Shown in pieces: positions 1 to 8,794 of a DNA stretch of 40,821 nucleotides (positions are counted from its first letter, which is position 1; each line of letters starts with the position of its first letter). Location: assembly GCA_963627915.1 (NCBI GenBank), contig CAVGCY010000020.1:1-40821 (forward strand), written 5' to 3'. The notes beneath the pieces are model-generated. The model worked only from the letters and a program-made list of their open reading frames with translations. It was not told the DNA's origin and searched no databases. The DNA comes from CALACW01 sp963627915 (GTDB lineage Bacteria; Bacillota; Clostridia; Oscillospirales; Acutalibacteraceae). The position numbers were made by a program, and so were the translations under genes.

Positions 1-41
1 AATAAGCCCTTTTTCAGAATTTAGAAAAAAGGTTTGATTTT

Positions 42-81
42 TCTGTCCGTTTTTTCTGATTTTCGGACGGATTTTATTTTT
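42..81 (+). terminator. Probable intrinsic terminator of an upstream plus-strand gene
   Basis: TCTGTCCG (42-49) pairs with CGGACGGA (64-71), eight pairs with one G-U, around a T-rich 14-base loop, followed by TTTTATTTTT. The T run follows the stem on the plus strand, so it would end a transcript entering from the left edge. Confidence 0.5.
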
Positions 82-305
82 AATCGCCGTAATATTACAA
101 CATAATACCGATTATGTCGTCAGGTTTTGGCGGCGTTTTTTGTTGTATTTTTTACAATATCAATTTCATTTTTTCGATTAATTTTCTATGTTCCGCACCG
201 GTGGAGATTACATATTTCATCCGTCATTTTCATCTCTCCCGCCTCCGATTTAATTATCAAAAAAGCGGAACACAAATACAATCCCCCCTCTCTGCGAAAC
301 CATGC

Positions 306-354
306 AAAAAAAACCGCGCCGAACCGTTCCCCTCTCAGGTTTGCGTTTCGGCGC
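306..354 (-). terminator. Intrinsic terminator of the ruvC-to-clp operon
   Basis: On the minus strand a perfect 8 bp stem (GCGCCGAA with TTCGGCGC; arms 347-354 and 316-323) is followed after GG by eight Ts (306-313). It lies 30 bases past the stop of the Clp ATPase gene and is the only strong stop signal seen for the thirteen-gene run above it. The loop is long (23 bases), but inner AACC/GGTT pairing can shorten it. Confidence 0.8.
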
Positions 355-383
355 ACCGATATTTATTGTTTAACAAAATTTAT

Positions 384-2708
384 TCATTTAAAATCGCATT
401 TAATTTCACCGTTGTCCGATGTCAGATTAATTTCGGAAATCTTCATATGACGGTTGTCTATAAGGATATTTGTAATTCTGTCCTCAATTTGTTTTCTGAT
501 AGCATTGCGGAGATCTCTTGCTCCGCGTACTCCGCCGACCGCTCCGTCGGCAATGGATTCGGGAACAGTTTCATCATATGAAAGTTTAATACCCTTATCT
601 CTTAAAGCCGGTATAAGCTCGTCAATAAGAAGCTTTGCGATTTTGATATAATCGTCTCTGCCAAGCTGATTAAATACAATAATTTCGTCAACCCTGCCGA
701 CAAATTCGGGTCTTAAAAACTCATTTAAAGCCCTCATGGCTCTGTCTGCCGAAGCGGTATTTTTATCTTTTCCGAATCCCAAAGCACCCTCTCGAATCGA
801 AGAGCCTGCGTTAGACGTCATTATAATTATCGTATTTTCAAACGACACGGTTCTGCCCTGTGCGTCGCTCGTCTTTCCCTCGTCAAGAATCTGCAAAAGA
901 ATATTCATAACATCGGGATGAGCTTTCTCTATCTCATCGAAAAGAATTACGGAATACGGTTTTCTTCTAACTTTTTCTGTAAGCTGACCGGCTTCATCGT
1001 AGCCTACATATCCGGGAGGAGAACCGATAATTCTTGAAACCGAGTGCTTTTCCATAAACTCCGACATATCAAGACGTATAAGCGTTTCGGGAGTATCGAA
1101 AAGCTCGTTTGCAATCTGTTTTACAAGCTCTGTTTTTCCTACGCCGGTAGGTCCTACAAATATAAAGGACGCAGGGCGTTTCTGCGGGCTTAATCTGATT
1201 TTACTTCTTCTGATAGCCGCGCATACAGCATCTACAGCCTTATCCTGACCTATTATTCTGGCCTTTAAATGCTTATCGAGGTCGGCAAGCTTATTAAGGT
1301 CGGAATCTATAATTTTTCTGACGGGAATGCCTGTCCAAAGATTGATAACCTTTGCAATATCATCTTCCGTTACGGCGTTATCGGAAGCCTTTTCCTTAAG
1401 TTCGGGAAGCTTCGTTTCAATAGCGGTAATTTCTGTTCTCACCTTTGAAAGCTCCTCGTAATCGGAATCTTCCTTTGCGTTAACCATAAGGTCGTCCTCT
1501 TCTTCTCTTAAGGACGCAAGCTCGTTTTCGGCGGTTTCACAGTCGCTTATGGCTTTATTTCTTAAATTGGCGCATGTACAAGCCTCATCAAGTAAATCTA
1601 TCGCCTTATCGGGCAGGAATCTATCGTTTATATAACGTTCGGAAAGCGTGACGGCAAGATAAAGAAGCCTGTCCGAAATGGTGACGCGGTGATAATTCTC
1701 GTAATATTCCTTTATTCCTCTCAGCATTTCAACCGCGTCGTCAATTGAAGGCTCTTCAACCTTTACGGGCTGAAAACGTCTTTCGAGAGCCGCGTCTTTT
1801 TCGATATGCTTACGGTATTCCGTAAACGTTGTAGCTCCGATAACCTGAATTTCTCCACGCGAAAGGGCGGGCTTTAATATATTGGCGGCGTTCATAGAAC
1901 CCTCCGCGTCGCCCGTGCCGACAAGATTATGAACCTCGTCAATGAAGAGAATAATATTTCCCTCGCTTCTGACTTCGTCTATAAGTCCCTTAATTCGGCT
2001 CTCAAACTGACCTCTGAACTGTGTACCTGCAACAAGGGAGGTAAGATCCAAAAGCATAATTTCTTTATCCTTAAGTTTTGCGGGAACTTCACCTGAAGCT
2101 ATTTTAAGCGCAAGTCCCTCGGCAATAGCTGTTTTACCAACTCCGGGTTCGCCGATAAGACAGGGATTGTTTTTTGTTCTTCTGCAAAGTATCTGCGTAA
2201 CTCTGTATATCTCGTCGCCGCGGCCTATAATTCTGTCAATTTCGCCGTCACGCGCTTTTTTCGTAAGATCGGTGCAATACAGATTTAAAAATTTTCTTTT
2301 TTTCTCATTATTATGCTTTTTTTTCTTCCTGCCGAAAAGCTTTTTTCCTTCTTTTTCTTCCGGTTGAGAATCCGAATCCGAGCTGTTTTCCTCGGCGGAT
2401 TCCTTTTCACCTTCGGAGTCGCCTTTAACAATGCCGAGATTTTGCATAAACGGAATTGTTCCCGCTCCGCCAAAATCAAAGCTGTCGCCCAAGCTCTCCA
2501 TGGCGTCGCCGAGCTGCTCGCTTACAGCGTCAACATCGTCCTCGGTAATCCCCATTTTCTCCATCATCTGTTTTATCGGTCCTATATTCATTTCCATAGC
2601 ACATTTGAGACAAAGTCCCTCCTGCGTTGTTTCATCGCCGTTTATCTTTGAAATAAACACGACTGCCGGGCGTTTCTTACACCTCGAACACATCATACTT
2701 TTATCCAT
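384..2708 (-). CDS. ClpC-type AAA+ ATPase with N-terminal zinc finger
   Basis: Two-ring-domain Hsp100 unfoldase, expected to feed substrates to ClpP in the cytoplasm. Residues 1-40 carry two CxxC pairs (C7/C10, C33/C36) like the zinc-binding region of McsA, in place of the usual Clp_N repeats. A Met-rich, then acidic/basic linker runs to about 140. AAA-1 has Walker A GEPGVGKT (186-193) and Walker B around 252-258; a short coiled-coil middle domain covers about 385-440; AAA-2 has GPTGVGKT (519-526) and FDEIEKAHPD near 590. An LGF tripeptide (643-645) matches the ClpP-docking loop. ATG follows AAGGAG. It is the last gene of the operon, 29 bases after pgsA. No CtsR or CIRCE site was seen, so stress control is not evident. 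The exact substrate or adaptor role of the zinc finger is unknown. Confidence 0.9.
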   Translation of the reverse strand: MDKSMMCSRCKKRPAVVFISKINGDETTQEGLCLKCAMEMNIGPIKQMMEKMGITEDDVDAVSEQLGDAMESLGDSFDFGGAGTIPFMQNLGIVKGDSEGEKESAEENSSDSDSQPEEKEGKKLFGRKKKKHNNEKKRKFLNLYCTDLTKKARDGEIDRIIGRGDEIYRVTQILCRRTKNNPCLIGEPGVGKTAIAEGLALKIASGEVPAKLKDKEIMLLDLTSLVAGTQFRGQFESRIKGLIDEVRSEGNIILFIDEVHNLVGTGDAEGSMNAANILKPALSRGEIQVIGATTFTEYRKHIEKDAALERRFQPVKVEEPSIDDAVEMLRGIKEYYENYHRVTISDRLLYLAVTLSERYINDRFLPDKAIDLLDEACTCANLRNKAISDCETAENELASLREEEDDLMVNAKEDSDYEELSKVRTEITAIETKLPELKEKASDNAVTEDDIAKVINLWTGIPVRKIIDSDLNKLADLDKHLKARIIGQDKAVDAVCAAIRRSKIRLSPQKRPASFIFVGPTGVGKTELVKQIANELFDTPETLIRLDMSEFMEKHSVSRIIGSPPGYVGYDEAGQLTEKVRRKPYSVILFDEIEKAHPDVMNILLQILDEGKTSDAQGRTVSFENTIIIMTSNAGSSIREGALGFGKDKNTASADRAMRALNEFLRPEFVGRVDEIIVFNQLGRDDYIKIAKLLIDELIPALRDKGIKLSYDETVPESIADGAVGGVRGARDLRNAIRKQIEDRITNILIDNRHMKISEINLTSDNGEIKCDFK

Positions 2709-2737
2709 TCTTTTACTCCTTATAAAGAACCCGTAAA

Positions 2738-3427
2738 TTATTTTTTGGTTTTTTCTTTATTTGCGGCTTCCCTTAACTGTCTTGCTTTTTCTTTTCCCTC
2801 GGGGCTGAAGCGTTCCTTGACCTGCTTATGCGTTGCGGGCATATAGCTTGCAAATGCGGCAAATGTCATAATTACAGATATAACAACAAGAACCATCATA
2901 ACTTTTTCGGGAATCTCGAAAAAGCTTCTGAATGCGCCTATCTCAGGTCCGAATGCAATAATTCCAATCATTATTATGTAAAAAACCATGGTGGCCGCTT
3001 TACCGAATATTTCAGCGGCGCCCGGCTTTATACCGAAGGCAATCATCAATCCTCCGCCTATAAGCATGAATAATTCTTTTACAATAAAAAGAAGAAAAAC
3101 CCACGCAAAAGCATGAAGAGATTTACTTTCCGCATTAAGAAAGGTTATAAACAGGCAAACAGCAATAGTTGCCTGCGTAAGCTTATCGGCAATAGGGTCA
3201 AGCATTTTGCCAAGCTCGCTTATCTGATTAAATCTTCTCGCTATCTTTCCGTCAAAGAAATCGCTCAGACCGGACAAAGCAAGCACAAAAACAGCCCAAA
3301 CATAAAATCCTTTCATGAACAGAACCGCAAATACCGGAACCAATAAAATGCGTATAAACGACAATAAATTGGGGATTGTCCAGACGTTTTCAAATAAATA
3401 ACCTGTTTTCTCTTTTAATGCTGACAT
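2738..3427 (-). CDS. pgsA: CDP-diacylglycerol--glycerol-3-phosphate 3-phosphatidyltransferase
   Basis: Integral membrane enzyme that joins CDP-diacylglycerol and glycerol-3-phosphate to make phosphatidylglycerol phosphate, the committed step to phosphatidylglycerol. The CDP-alcohol phosphotransferase signature is complete: D56, D59-G60, A63-R64, G73, D77 and D81. Several hydrophobic segments surround it, and a lysine/arginine-rich tail follows the last membrane span. At 229 residues it is slightly longer than the roughly 190 usual for PgsA because of that tail and a longer N-terminus. A GGAGG site precedes the ATG. It sits 16 bases after cvpA and 29 before the Clp gene. Confidence 0.93.
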   Translation of the reverse strand: MSALKEKTGYLFENVWTIPNLLSFIRILLVPVFAVLFMKGFYVWAVFVLALSGLSDFFDGKIARRFNQISELGKMLDPIADKLTQATIAVCLFITFLNAESKSLHAFAWVFLLFIVKELFMLIGGGLMIAFGIKPGAAEIFGKAATMVFYIIMIGIIAFGPEIGAFRSFFEIPEKVMMVLVVISVIMTFAAFASYMPATHKQVKERFSPEGKEKARQLREAANKEKTKK

Positions 3428-3443
3428 TTTAATACCCTCCGAA

Positions 3444-4127
3444 TCAGGATAACAAATTAATTATGCTCAGGTTCTGCGAAATATATCCGCAAATCAGGGA
3501 GCTTTCAACCGCCTTGTTTAAAGGCTCGTACGAATATGAAATAACAATAAGAATATTGGCTGCGATAATAGTGTAGAGTGCACCCTTAAACGCTCCGAAT
3601 ACCCCACCGAGAACTGTTCCGATTCTTTTTAAAGGTTTCGGAGTCAGCCTCTTGAGAATAAAACGAAACACCATCCTTATAATTATAACCAAAACAATAA
3701 ATAAAAGCAAGTAAACAACCGTTTTAAGTATACCGGTAACCACCGGACGAACTATCTGCGCCTCTATTGCATCAACAGTTGACATTGCGTCGTAATTCAG
3801 TTTTGAAATGTCGATATTTCCTTGGGAAAATAACGTGTTCCGCACGGAATCGGGTAAAAAACCGAATGTCTCGCTTATTTTGCTTTTAATGCTCTCACCG
3901 GTAATTTCGATACCGGAAAAAATTCCCGATAAATATGCAATTACCGTATTTTTTATGTTATTTTCATATATAACCGGCGCGAACCTGTCCCCGAGATACT
4001 TTGCCGTGAACATTGCCGCGGCGGCGGCAGCAATATCGGATATAACAACAAATATACCTCTTTTTGCCGCAAAGTAAATACTCATAACAAAAAGAACAAT
4101 CAATGCAATATCAATTATATACTGCAT
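3444..4127 (-). CDS. CvpA family membrane protein
   Basis: Predicted inner-membrane protein with about four hydrophobic segments (roughly residues 3-25, 28-50, 130-155 and 175-200) and the Gly/Ala-rich fourth segment (IGTVLGGVFGAFKGAL) typical of CvpA/YshB proteins. In E. coli CvpA is needed for colicin V production and affects envelope homeostasis; the role in Bacillota is unsettled. The start ATG has GGAGG eight bases upstream, and that site overlaps the stop of the preceding DUF5711 gene, so the two are probably translationally coupled. The family is recognised from hydropathy and glycine pattern, not catalytic residues. Confidence 0.75.
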   Translation of the reverse strand: MQYIIDIALIVLFVMSIYFAAKRGIFVVISDIAAAAAAMFTAKYLGDRFAPVIYENNIKNTVIAYLSGIFSGIEITGESIKSKISETFGFLPDSVRNTLFSQGNIDISKLNYDAMSTVDAIEAQIVRPVVTGILKTVVYLLLFIVLVIIIRMVFRFILKRLTPKPLKRIGTVLGGVFGAFKGALYTIIAANILIVISYSYEPLNKAVESSLICGYISQNLSIINLLS

Positions 4128-4130
4128 ACA

Positions 4131-5486
4131 TCATCCCTCCAAACTGCCTGAGCCGGTAGCATGTTCCGTTTTTTCGACCGAGTAATCGGAATATGCGGAA
4201 AATCTGTCTATACTGTTTACGCTCAGAATATATACGCAGTCACCGTTTGCAACAATGTCGGAAGCATATTTTATATTATCGATTTTTCCGGTAATTTCGC
4301 CGTTATATCCGACGCATTCAACCGAATCGGAGAATAAAACAGCGCAGTAACTGTCAGACGCGGAAAATCCTCTTACCTTTCCGTTAAGCTTTGTCTTTGT
4401 TTTTATTTCTCCTTTTTTATCAATTCTGATAACATTATTTCCGTTCGAGTCTGCACCGCTTTGAGTTACGATACACAGACCGTTGTCATAGAAATCGTAA
4501 TATTCGAGGATATCGTCGGAAAAAGTATATACAGTCGAAAGGTTTTTATCATCAAGAAGATAAATTCCGTTTTTTCCGACAATTAAAATTTCATTTGTAC
4601 CGACATAACGAACTGCGGTGATAACGTCATTAATATCAAGAGAAACGTAAGCCTGGTTATATTTAAAGTCAAAAACGCTTATCTTGCTGACAAGACTTGC
4701 ATTTTGTGCGCCTATTGACGCGGCGACGGCTCTCCTGCCGTTTTTGGAAAGAGAGAGAGCGGAAATATAGTTATCGGCGCTGTTAAACTCGAAAACTTTT
4801 TCTCCCGAATCCGAATAAACGCTTAAAACGCTTGCAGACTCATCGCCGACCGTCGAAAATGCGTAATAACCTGATTTTGATATATCGCAGGTTATAATTT
4901 TAGAGGTTAATTCTATTTCAGACTCGATTCTTGAACCGCGCACTATTCTTAATTTATTTTCTCCCCTGTCATATACAAGAATATTTTTTCCTCCGCAAGC
5001 TATCTGAGGCGAAGAATAATCAAAACTGAGAATATCGCTCGAAGAGCCGGAAGAAGTATACAGAGAAACCGTAGAATCATTCAAAAGCAGAAACGCGCTT
5101 TTAAACGGTTTAAAAGCCCTTACGCTGTCAGAATCAACGCTGACAGGATACAAATCCGCCGACATCGATAAGAACAAAGAATGTACGCCGCTGTTGAACG
5201 ATTTGAAATCCGGGGCAAAAAATACGTATGAAGCTAAAAGAAGAACAACAAGAATCAATGCGCTTAGACTGACAAAAAAAGCTGTCTTTTTCCCTTTTGA
5301 TTTTTCTTTTTCATGTTCCAATCCGTCATTTTCCGAATTTTTTTTCTTCAGTCTTATTTCCGCTTTTTTTATATCCTCCGGATCGATAGGATCACCGTCT
5401 ATATTTATAAGTTTATCTGTATTATAATACTCGTTTATATCTTCGGAAAAATCCCGGGTATCGTCATTGTTTTTCTTTTTTCGCAT
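4131..5486 (-). CDS. DUF5711-like membrane-anchored protein
   Basis: Function unknown. It has a charged cytoplasmic N-terminus of about 65 residues, one membrane span (about 67-90) and a large outer domain of about 360 residues made of repeating short beta-strand patterns with many Ser/Asp/Tyr, looking like a WD40/PQQ-like propeller. This layout matches DUF5711 proteins of Clostridia. No catalytic motif is visible. The ATG is preceded by GGGGTGA. It lies between truA (11-base gap) and cvpA (3-base gap), so it is co-expressed with envelope genes. A sensor or scaffold on the outer face would fit the architecture, but that is inference. Confidence 0.75.
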   Translation of the reverse strand: MRKKKNNDDTRDFSEDINEYYNTDKLINIDGDPIDPEDIKKAEIRLKKKNSENDGLEHEKEKSKGKKTAFFVSLSALILVVLLLASYVFFAPDFKSFNSGVHSLFLSMSADLYPVSVDSDSVRAFKPFKSAFLLLNDSTVSLYTSSGSSSDILSFDYSSPQIACGGKNILVYDRGENKLRIVRGSRIESEIELTSKIITCDISKSGYYAFSTVGDESASVLSVYSDSGEKVFEFNSADNYISALSLSKNGRRAVAASIGAQNASLVSKISVFDFKYNQAYVSLDINDVITAVRYVGTNEILIVGKNGIYLLDDKNLSTVYTFSDDILEYYDFYDNGLCIVTQSGADSNGNNVIRIDKKGEIKTKTKLNGKVRGFSASDSYCAVLFSDSVECVGYNGEITGKIDNIKYASDIVANGDCVYILSVNSIDRFSAYSDYSVEKTEHATGSGSLEG

Positions 5487-5497
5487 TGTTTCACCCC

Positions 5498-6232
5498 TTA
5501 ATAATAGACTTTGTTAAGATACAGCCCGTGTGCCGGAGCGGTAATTCCCGCTTTTGTTCTGTTTTTTGATTTTATAATGTCTGAAATGTCCCCCGCTTTT
5601 ATTTTTCCCTGAGAAACATACAAAAGCGTACCTGTCATTATCCTTACCATATTATATAAAAATCCATCCGCTTCTACGGTAAATACAACCTCGTCTCCTT
5701 TTTTTTCAACATCAGCAAATTTTACCGAACGAATATTTGATGAAGCGGTACTTCCTGATGCACAGAATGAAGAAAAGTCATGTTTTCCGACAAAATACGA
5801 CGAAGCTGTTTTCATTTCGTCGATATTGAGAGGATATTTATATAATAATACTTTATTATAGTTGAAAGGATCTTTAATTTTACCCTCTTTTATTCTGTAA
5901 ATATATTGTTTTGAAATGCAGTCAAACCTTGCGTGAAAATCAAGCGGAACTTTTTCACTACGCAATACCGCTATATCGTCCGGGAGATAAGTATTAAGTG
6001 CCATAACAAGATTCTCGTCTTTTATGTTAAGATTACTTCTGAAATTAAGGCAAAATTCGTTTGCATGAACTCCCGTATCCGTTCTCGAACAACCGTGAAC
6101 GGCAATATGTTCCCCGAATACGCGTTCAACGGCTTTTTCAAATCTTGACTGTACGGTATCGGCATTATCCTGAATCTGCCAGCCGTGATACGCAGAACCG
6201 TCATAAGCAACGGTAATCTTCTGATTTACCAT
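5498..6232 (-). CDS. truA: tRNA pseudouridine(38-40) synthase TruA
   Basis: Converts uridines 38-40 of the tRNA anticodon arm to pseudouridine. The catalytic motif GCSRTDTGVHA puts the essential aspartate at D52, and the N-terminal YDGSAYHGWQ and C-terminal FLYNMVRIM motifs are present. Length (244) is normal for the family. Its ATG overlaps the ecfT stop (TAATG), so translation is coupled. The ecfA1-ecfA2-ecfT-truA order is widely conserved in Bacillota. Confidence 0.96.
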   Translation of the reverse strand: MVNQKITVAYDGSAYHGWQIQDNADTVQSRFEKAVERVFGEHIAVHGCSRTDTGVHANEFCLNFRSNLNIKDENLVMALNTYLPDDIAVLRSEKVPLDFHARFDCISKQYIYRIKEGKIKDPFNYNKVLLYKYPLNIDEMKTASSYFVGKHDFSSFCASGSTASSNIRSVKFADVEKKGDEVVFTVEADGFLYNMVRIMTGTLLYVSQGKIKAGDISDIIKSKNRTKAGITAPAHGLYLNKVYY

Positions 6233-7047
6233 TATATCACCGCTTCAAAGAAATAATTAAGCGTTATAATACCGGCAAGAACAAGAACGACGGCTGTCAG
6301 TGAAATATAATCCCTCGTGCACAGTTTGAACTTTTTCATTCTCGTTCTTCCTTCTCCCCCGGTATAGCATCTGCACTCCATTGCAAAAGCAAGCTCGTAA
6401 GCGCGCCTGAATGAGTTTACAAACAACGGAACCAATACCGGAACGAGGGCTTTTGCCCTACGAACAAGACCGCCTGTTTCAAGATCCGCTCCTCTCGCTT
6501 TCTGAGAATCGGTAATCTTTTCTATTTCATCTATAAGAGTAGGAATAAACCTTAACGCAATAGTCATCATCATAGCCAACGTATGAACCGGGACTTTTAC
6601 ATGATTCAGCGGCGAAAGCAATCTTTCGATTCCGTCGGTCAAAGCAGTAGGAGATGTAGTATAGGTAAGTAAAGAGCTTACAAAAATAAGCGCAATAATT
6701 CTGATTATCATAAATACTGATGTGCATACGCCCGAGGAAGTAATTTTAATTTTCCACCATTCGAGCAAAACCGTTCCCTTATCATTGTAAAATATCTGCA
6801 AGAGAGAAGTAAATACGATAATAATCGCAATGGATTTCATGCCTTTCATTATAAGACGAATTGATATTTTTGAAATAAGGACGGCAAATACGGCAAATGC
6901 GCATGCAAGAAACAGCGAATAAAAATTTTTACAGACAAACAATTGAGCTATCATAAAAATCGTAAGAACGATTTTTATTCGAGGGTCAAGCTTATGAACA
7001 ACAGAATTTCCGGGGAAATACTGTCCTATCGTAATATCCTTTATCAT
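6232..7047 (-). CDS. ecfT: ECF transporter transmembrane component EcfT
   Basis: Shared membrane scaffold of group II energy-coupling factor transporters; it couples the two ATPases to exchangeable vitamin- or metal-binding S subunits. It has five to six hydrophobic segments, the early motif KLDPRIKI, and the two EcfT coupling-helix motifs, here KARGAD (ARG motif) and a diverged MECRCY. The start overlaps ecfA2 by 4 bases (ATGA) and the end overlaps truA by 1 base. No S-component gene is found in the window, as expected for a shared module serving S subunits encoded elsewhere. Confidence 0.93.
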   Translation of the reverse strand: MIKDITIGQYFPGNSVVHKLDPRIKIVLTIFMIAQLFVCKNFYSLFLACAFAVFAVLISKISIRLIMKGMKSIAIIIVFTSLLQIFYNDKGTVLLEWWKIKITSSGVCTSVFMIIRIIALIFVSSLLTYTTSPTALTDGIERLLSPLNHVKVPVHTLAMMMTIALRFIPTLIDEIEKITDSQKARGADLETGGLVRRAKALVPVLVPLFVNSFRRAYELAFAMECRCYTGGEGRTRMKKFKLCTRDYISLTAVVLVLAGIITLNYFFEAVI

Positions 7048-7910
7048 CGAAGCGTCCCCCTTTCATTAACGAAACGGCGAAGCTCTTTACGCGCGCTTTC
7101 TATCGTATAAATATCCGTACTTACGTCATATCCGGCATTTTTAAGGGATAGCATAATACTTGTAACGCAAGGAACATTAAGCCCCATTTCAACAAGCTCG
7201 CCCGCATGCGAAAAGACTTCGTCCGCGTCGCCTTGCAGGGCAACGCCGCCTTTGTTCATTACAACAATATCATCGGCTATGTCTGCTGCGTCCTCCATGG
7301 AATGCGAAACGATTATTACGGTTGCGCCCGTTTTGATTCGGTAATCCTTTATTAGATTTAATATAGTGTTTTTTCCTCTCGGATCAAGTCCTGCGGCAGG
7401 TTCGTCAAGAACAAGAACCTCCGGCTGCATTGCCATAACGCCGGCAATTGCAACACGTCTTTTCTCTCCTCCGGAAAGGTCAAACGGTGATTTTTTAAGC
7501 ATTTCGGGTGAGATACCGACAAAAGAAGCTATATTTCGTATTCTTGAATCGATTTCGGATTCCGAAAGCTCCATATTCTTCGGTCCGAATGCAATATCCT
7601 TATAAACAGTTTCCTCAAAAAGCTGATATTCCGGATACTGAAAACACAGTCCAACCTTAAAACGTACGTTATGCTGAGTTGATTTATCCTTGTTTATATC
7701 CTCGCCGTTAAGAAAAACAGAGCCGGAATCGGGAACGAGAAGAGCGTTAAACATTTTTATAAGCGTGCTTTTTCCGGAACCTGTGTGACCTATAACCGCA
7801 GTAAGCGAACCTTTTTTTACAGATAGATTCACATTGTCAAGAGCTTTTATTTCAAAAGGTGTATTTTTTGAATATGAATATGAAATATTTCTGATTTCAA
7901 GAACGTTCAT
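7044..7910 (-). CDS. ecfA2: ECF transporter ATP-binding protein EcfA2
   Basis: One of the two non-identical ABC ATPases that power vitamin/metal uptake with EcfT. Walker A is GHTGSGKS (41-48), the Q-loop lies in FQYPEYQLFE, the signature is LSGGEKRR, and Walker B ends in LDEPAAGLD. The QLFE segment after the Q-loop is characteristic of EcfA2 (CbiO2). Length 288 is typical. It overlaps ecfA1 and ecfT by 4 bases each. Confidence 0.93.
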   Translation of the reverse strand: MNVLEIRNISYSYSKNTPFEIKALDNVNLSVKKGSLTAVIGHTGSGKSTLIKMFNALLVPDSGSVFLNGEDINKDKSTQHNVRFKVGLCFQYPEYQLFEETVYKDIAFGPKNMELSESEIDSRIRNIASFVGISPEMLKKSPFDLSGGEKRRVAIAGVMAMQPEVLVLDEPAAGLDPRGKNTILNLIKDYRIKTGATVIIVSHSMEDAADIADDIVVMNKGGVALQGDADEVFSHAGELVEMGLNVPCVTSIMLSLKNAGYDVSTDIYTIESARKELRRFVNERGTLR

Positions 7911-8773
7911 CTTACCGCCTCCCCTGATATATATCTTTCAAAGGAAGCTATAAAATCCTCGGCAGATAATATTCCGACGCCGAGATCTATATTATCATCT
8001 TTTAATTTTTTTGCAAGAACGGCCGCGGGAGGCATTTCAAGTCCGCATCTGTTTATAAGCTCCTCGTTGGCGAAAACCTCCGCGGGAGTACCGTCGGCGG
8101 CTTTTTTACCGGATTCCATAATAACGACTCTGTCTGCCCTGATTGCTTCCTCCATAAAGTGAGTTATGAATACGACGGTAATACCCATTTCTTTATTAAG
8201 CTTAATCATAACGTTCATAACGTCACGTCTTCCTGACGGATCGAGCATTGCCGTAGGTTCGTCAAGTATGATGCATCGCGTCCTCATGGCGATAATTCCG
8301 GCAATCGCAACCCTCTGTTTCTGTCCGCCGGAAAGTTTATGAGGTTCATGGAATCTGTACTCGTACATTCCGACAGCCTTTAAGGATTCGTCGACTCTTT
8401 TTCTTATTTCATCAGGCTCAACGCCGAGGTTTTCGGGACCGAATGCCACATCCTCCTCGACAATTGTAGCTACTATTTGATTGTCGGGATTCTGCATAAC
8501 AACTCCGACATTCTGTCTGATTTCATACTCTTTTGATTCATCCGACGTATCCATTCCGGCAACGGTTATTTTTCCGCTTTCAGGAACAGCTATGGCGTTC
8601 GCAAGCTTTGCAACGGTGGATTTACCGGAACCGTTGTGTCCGAGTACGGCGACAAATTCTCCGCTTTTTATTTCAAGATTCAAATGTTCAAGAGCAAGAG
8701 GATTCGGCGTATCTGAATCCGATTCGTAACGAAATGATACGTCCTCAAATTTAATTAAAGTGTTACCGTTCAT
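7907..8773 (-). CDS. ecfA1: ECF transporter ATP-binding protein EcfA1
   Basis: Partner ATPase of EcfA2. Walker A is GHNGSGKS (45-52), the Q-loop sits in VMQNPDNQIV (the NPDNQ motif is typical of EcfA1), the signature is LSGGQKQR and Walker B reads LDEPTAMLD. The ATG has AAGGA upstream. It starts the ECF module 21 bases after the methyltransferase gene and overlaps ecfA2 by 4 bases. In many Bacillota the gene upstream is rplQ; here it is a methyltransferase. Confidence 0.93.
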   Translation of the reverse strand: MNGNTLIKFEDVSFRYESDSDTPNPLALEHLNLEIKSGEFVAVLGHNGSGKSTVAKLANAIAVPESGKITVAGMDTSDESKEYEIRQNVGVVMQNPDNQIVATIVEEDVAFGPENLGVEPDEIRKRVDESLKAVGMYEYRFHEPHKLSGGQKQRVAIAGIIAMRTRCIILDEPTAMLDPSGRRDVMNVMIKLNKEMGITVVFITHFMEEAIRADRVVIMESGKKAADGTPAEVFANEELINRCGLEMPPAAVLAKKLKDDNIDLGVGILSAEDFIASFERYISGEAVR

Positions 8774-8794
8774 ATAAAATCCTTAAAGTTTTAT

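Larger units (their letters stand above)
1..383. other. Non-coding stretch at the left edge
   Basis: No convincing complete gene is present. One plus-strand frame entering from the left edge stays open to a TGA at 35-37, directly before the plus-strand hairpin at 42-71, so the last dozen codons of a plus-strand gene may be present; this is weak because the frame is so short. The rest holds the two terminators listed separately. Reading frames of 100-150 codons that start near 114 and 127 have no ribosome site and run into the Clp gene on the other strand, so I do not call them. Confidence 0.5.

Noticed and set aside
85..135. CGCCG (85-89) with CGGCG (131-135) followed by Ts, as a second plus-strand terminator
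   Set aside because: The stem is only 5 bp with a loop of more than 40 bases, unlikely to form.
114..581. Plus-strand open frames of 100-155 codons starting at 114 and 127
   Set aside because: They run over the terminator and into the 3' end of the Clp gene on the other strand, have no ribosome site, and give Phe/Ser/Cys-rich translations typical of antisense frames.
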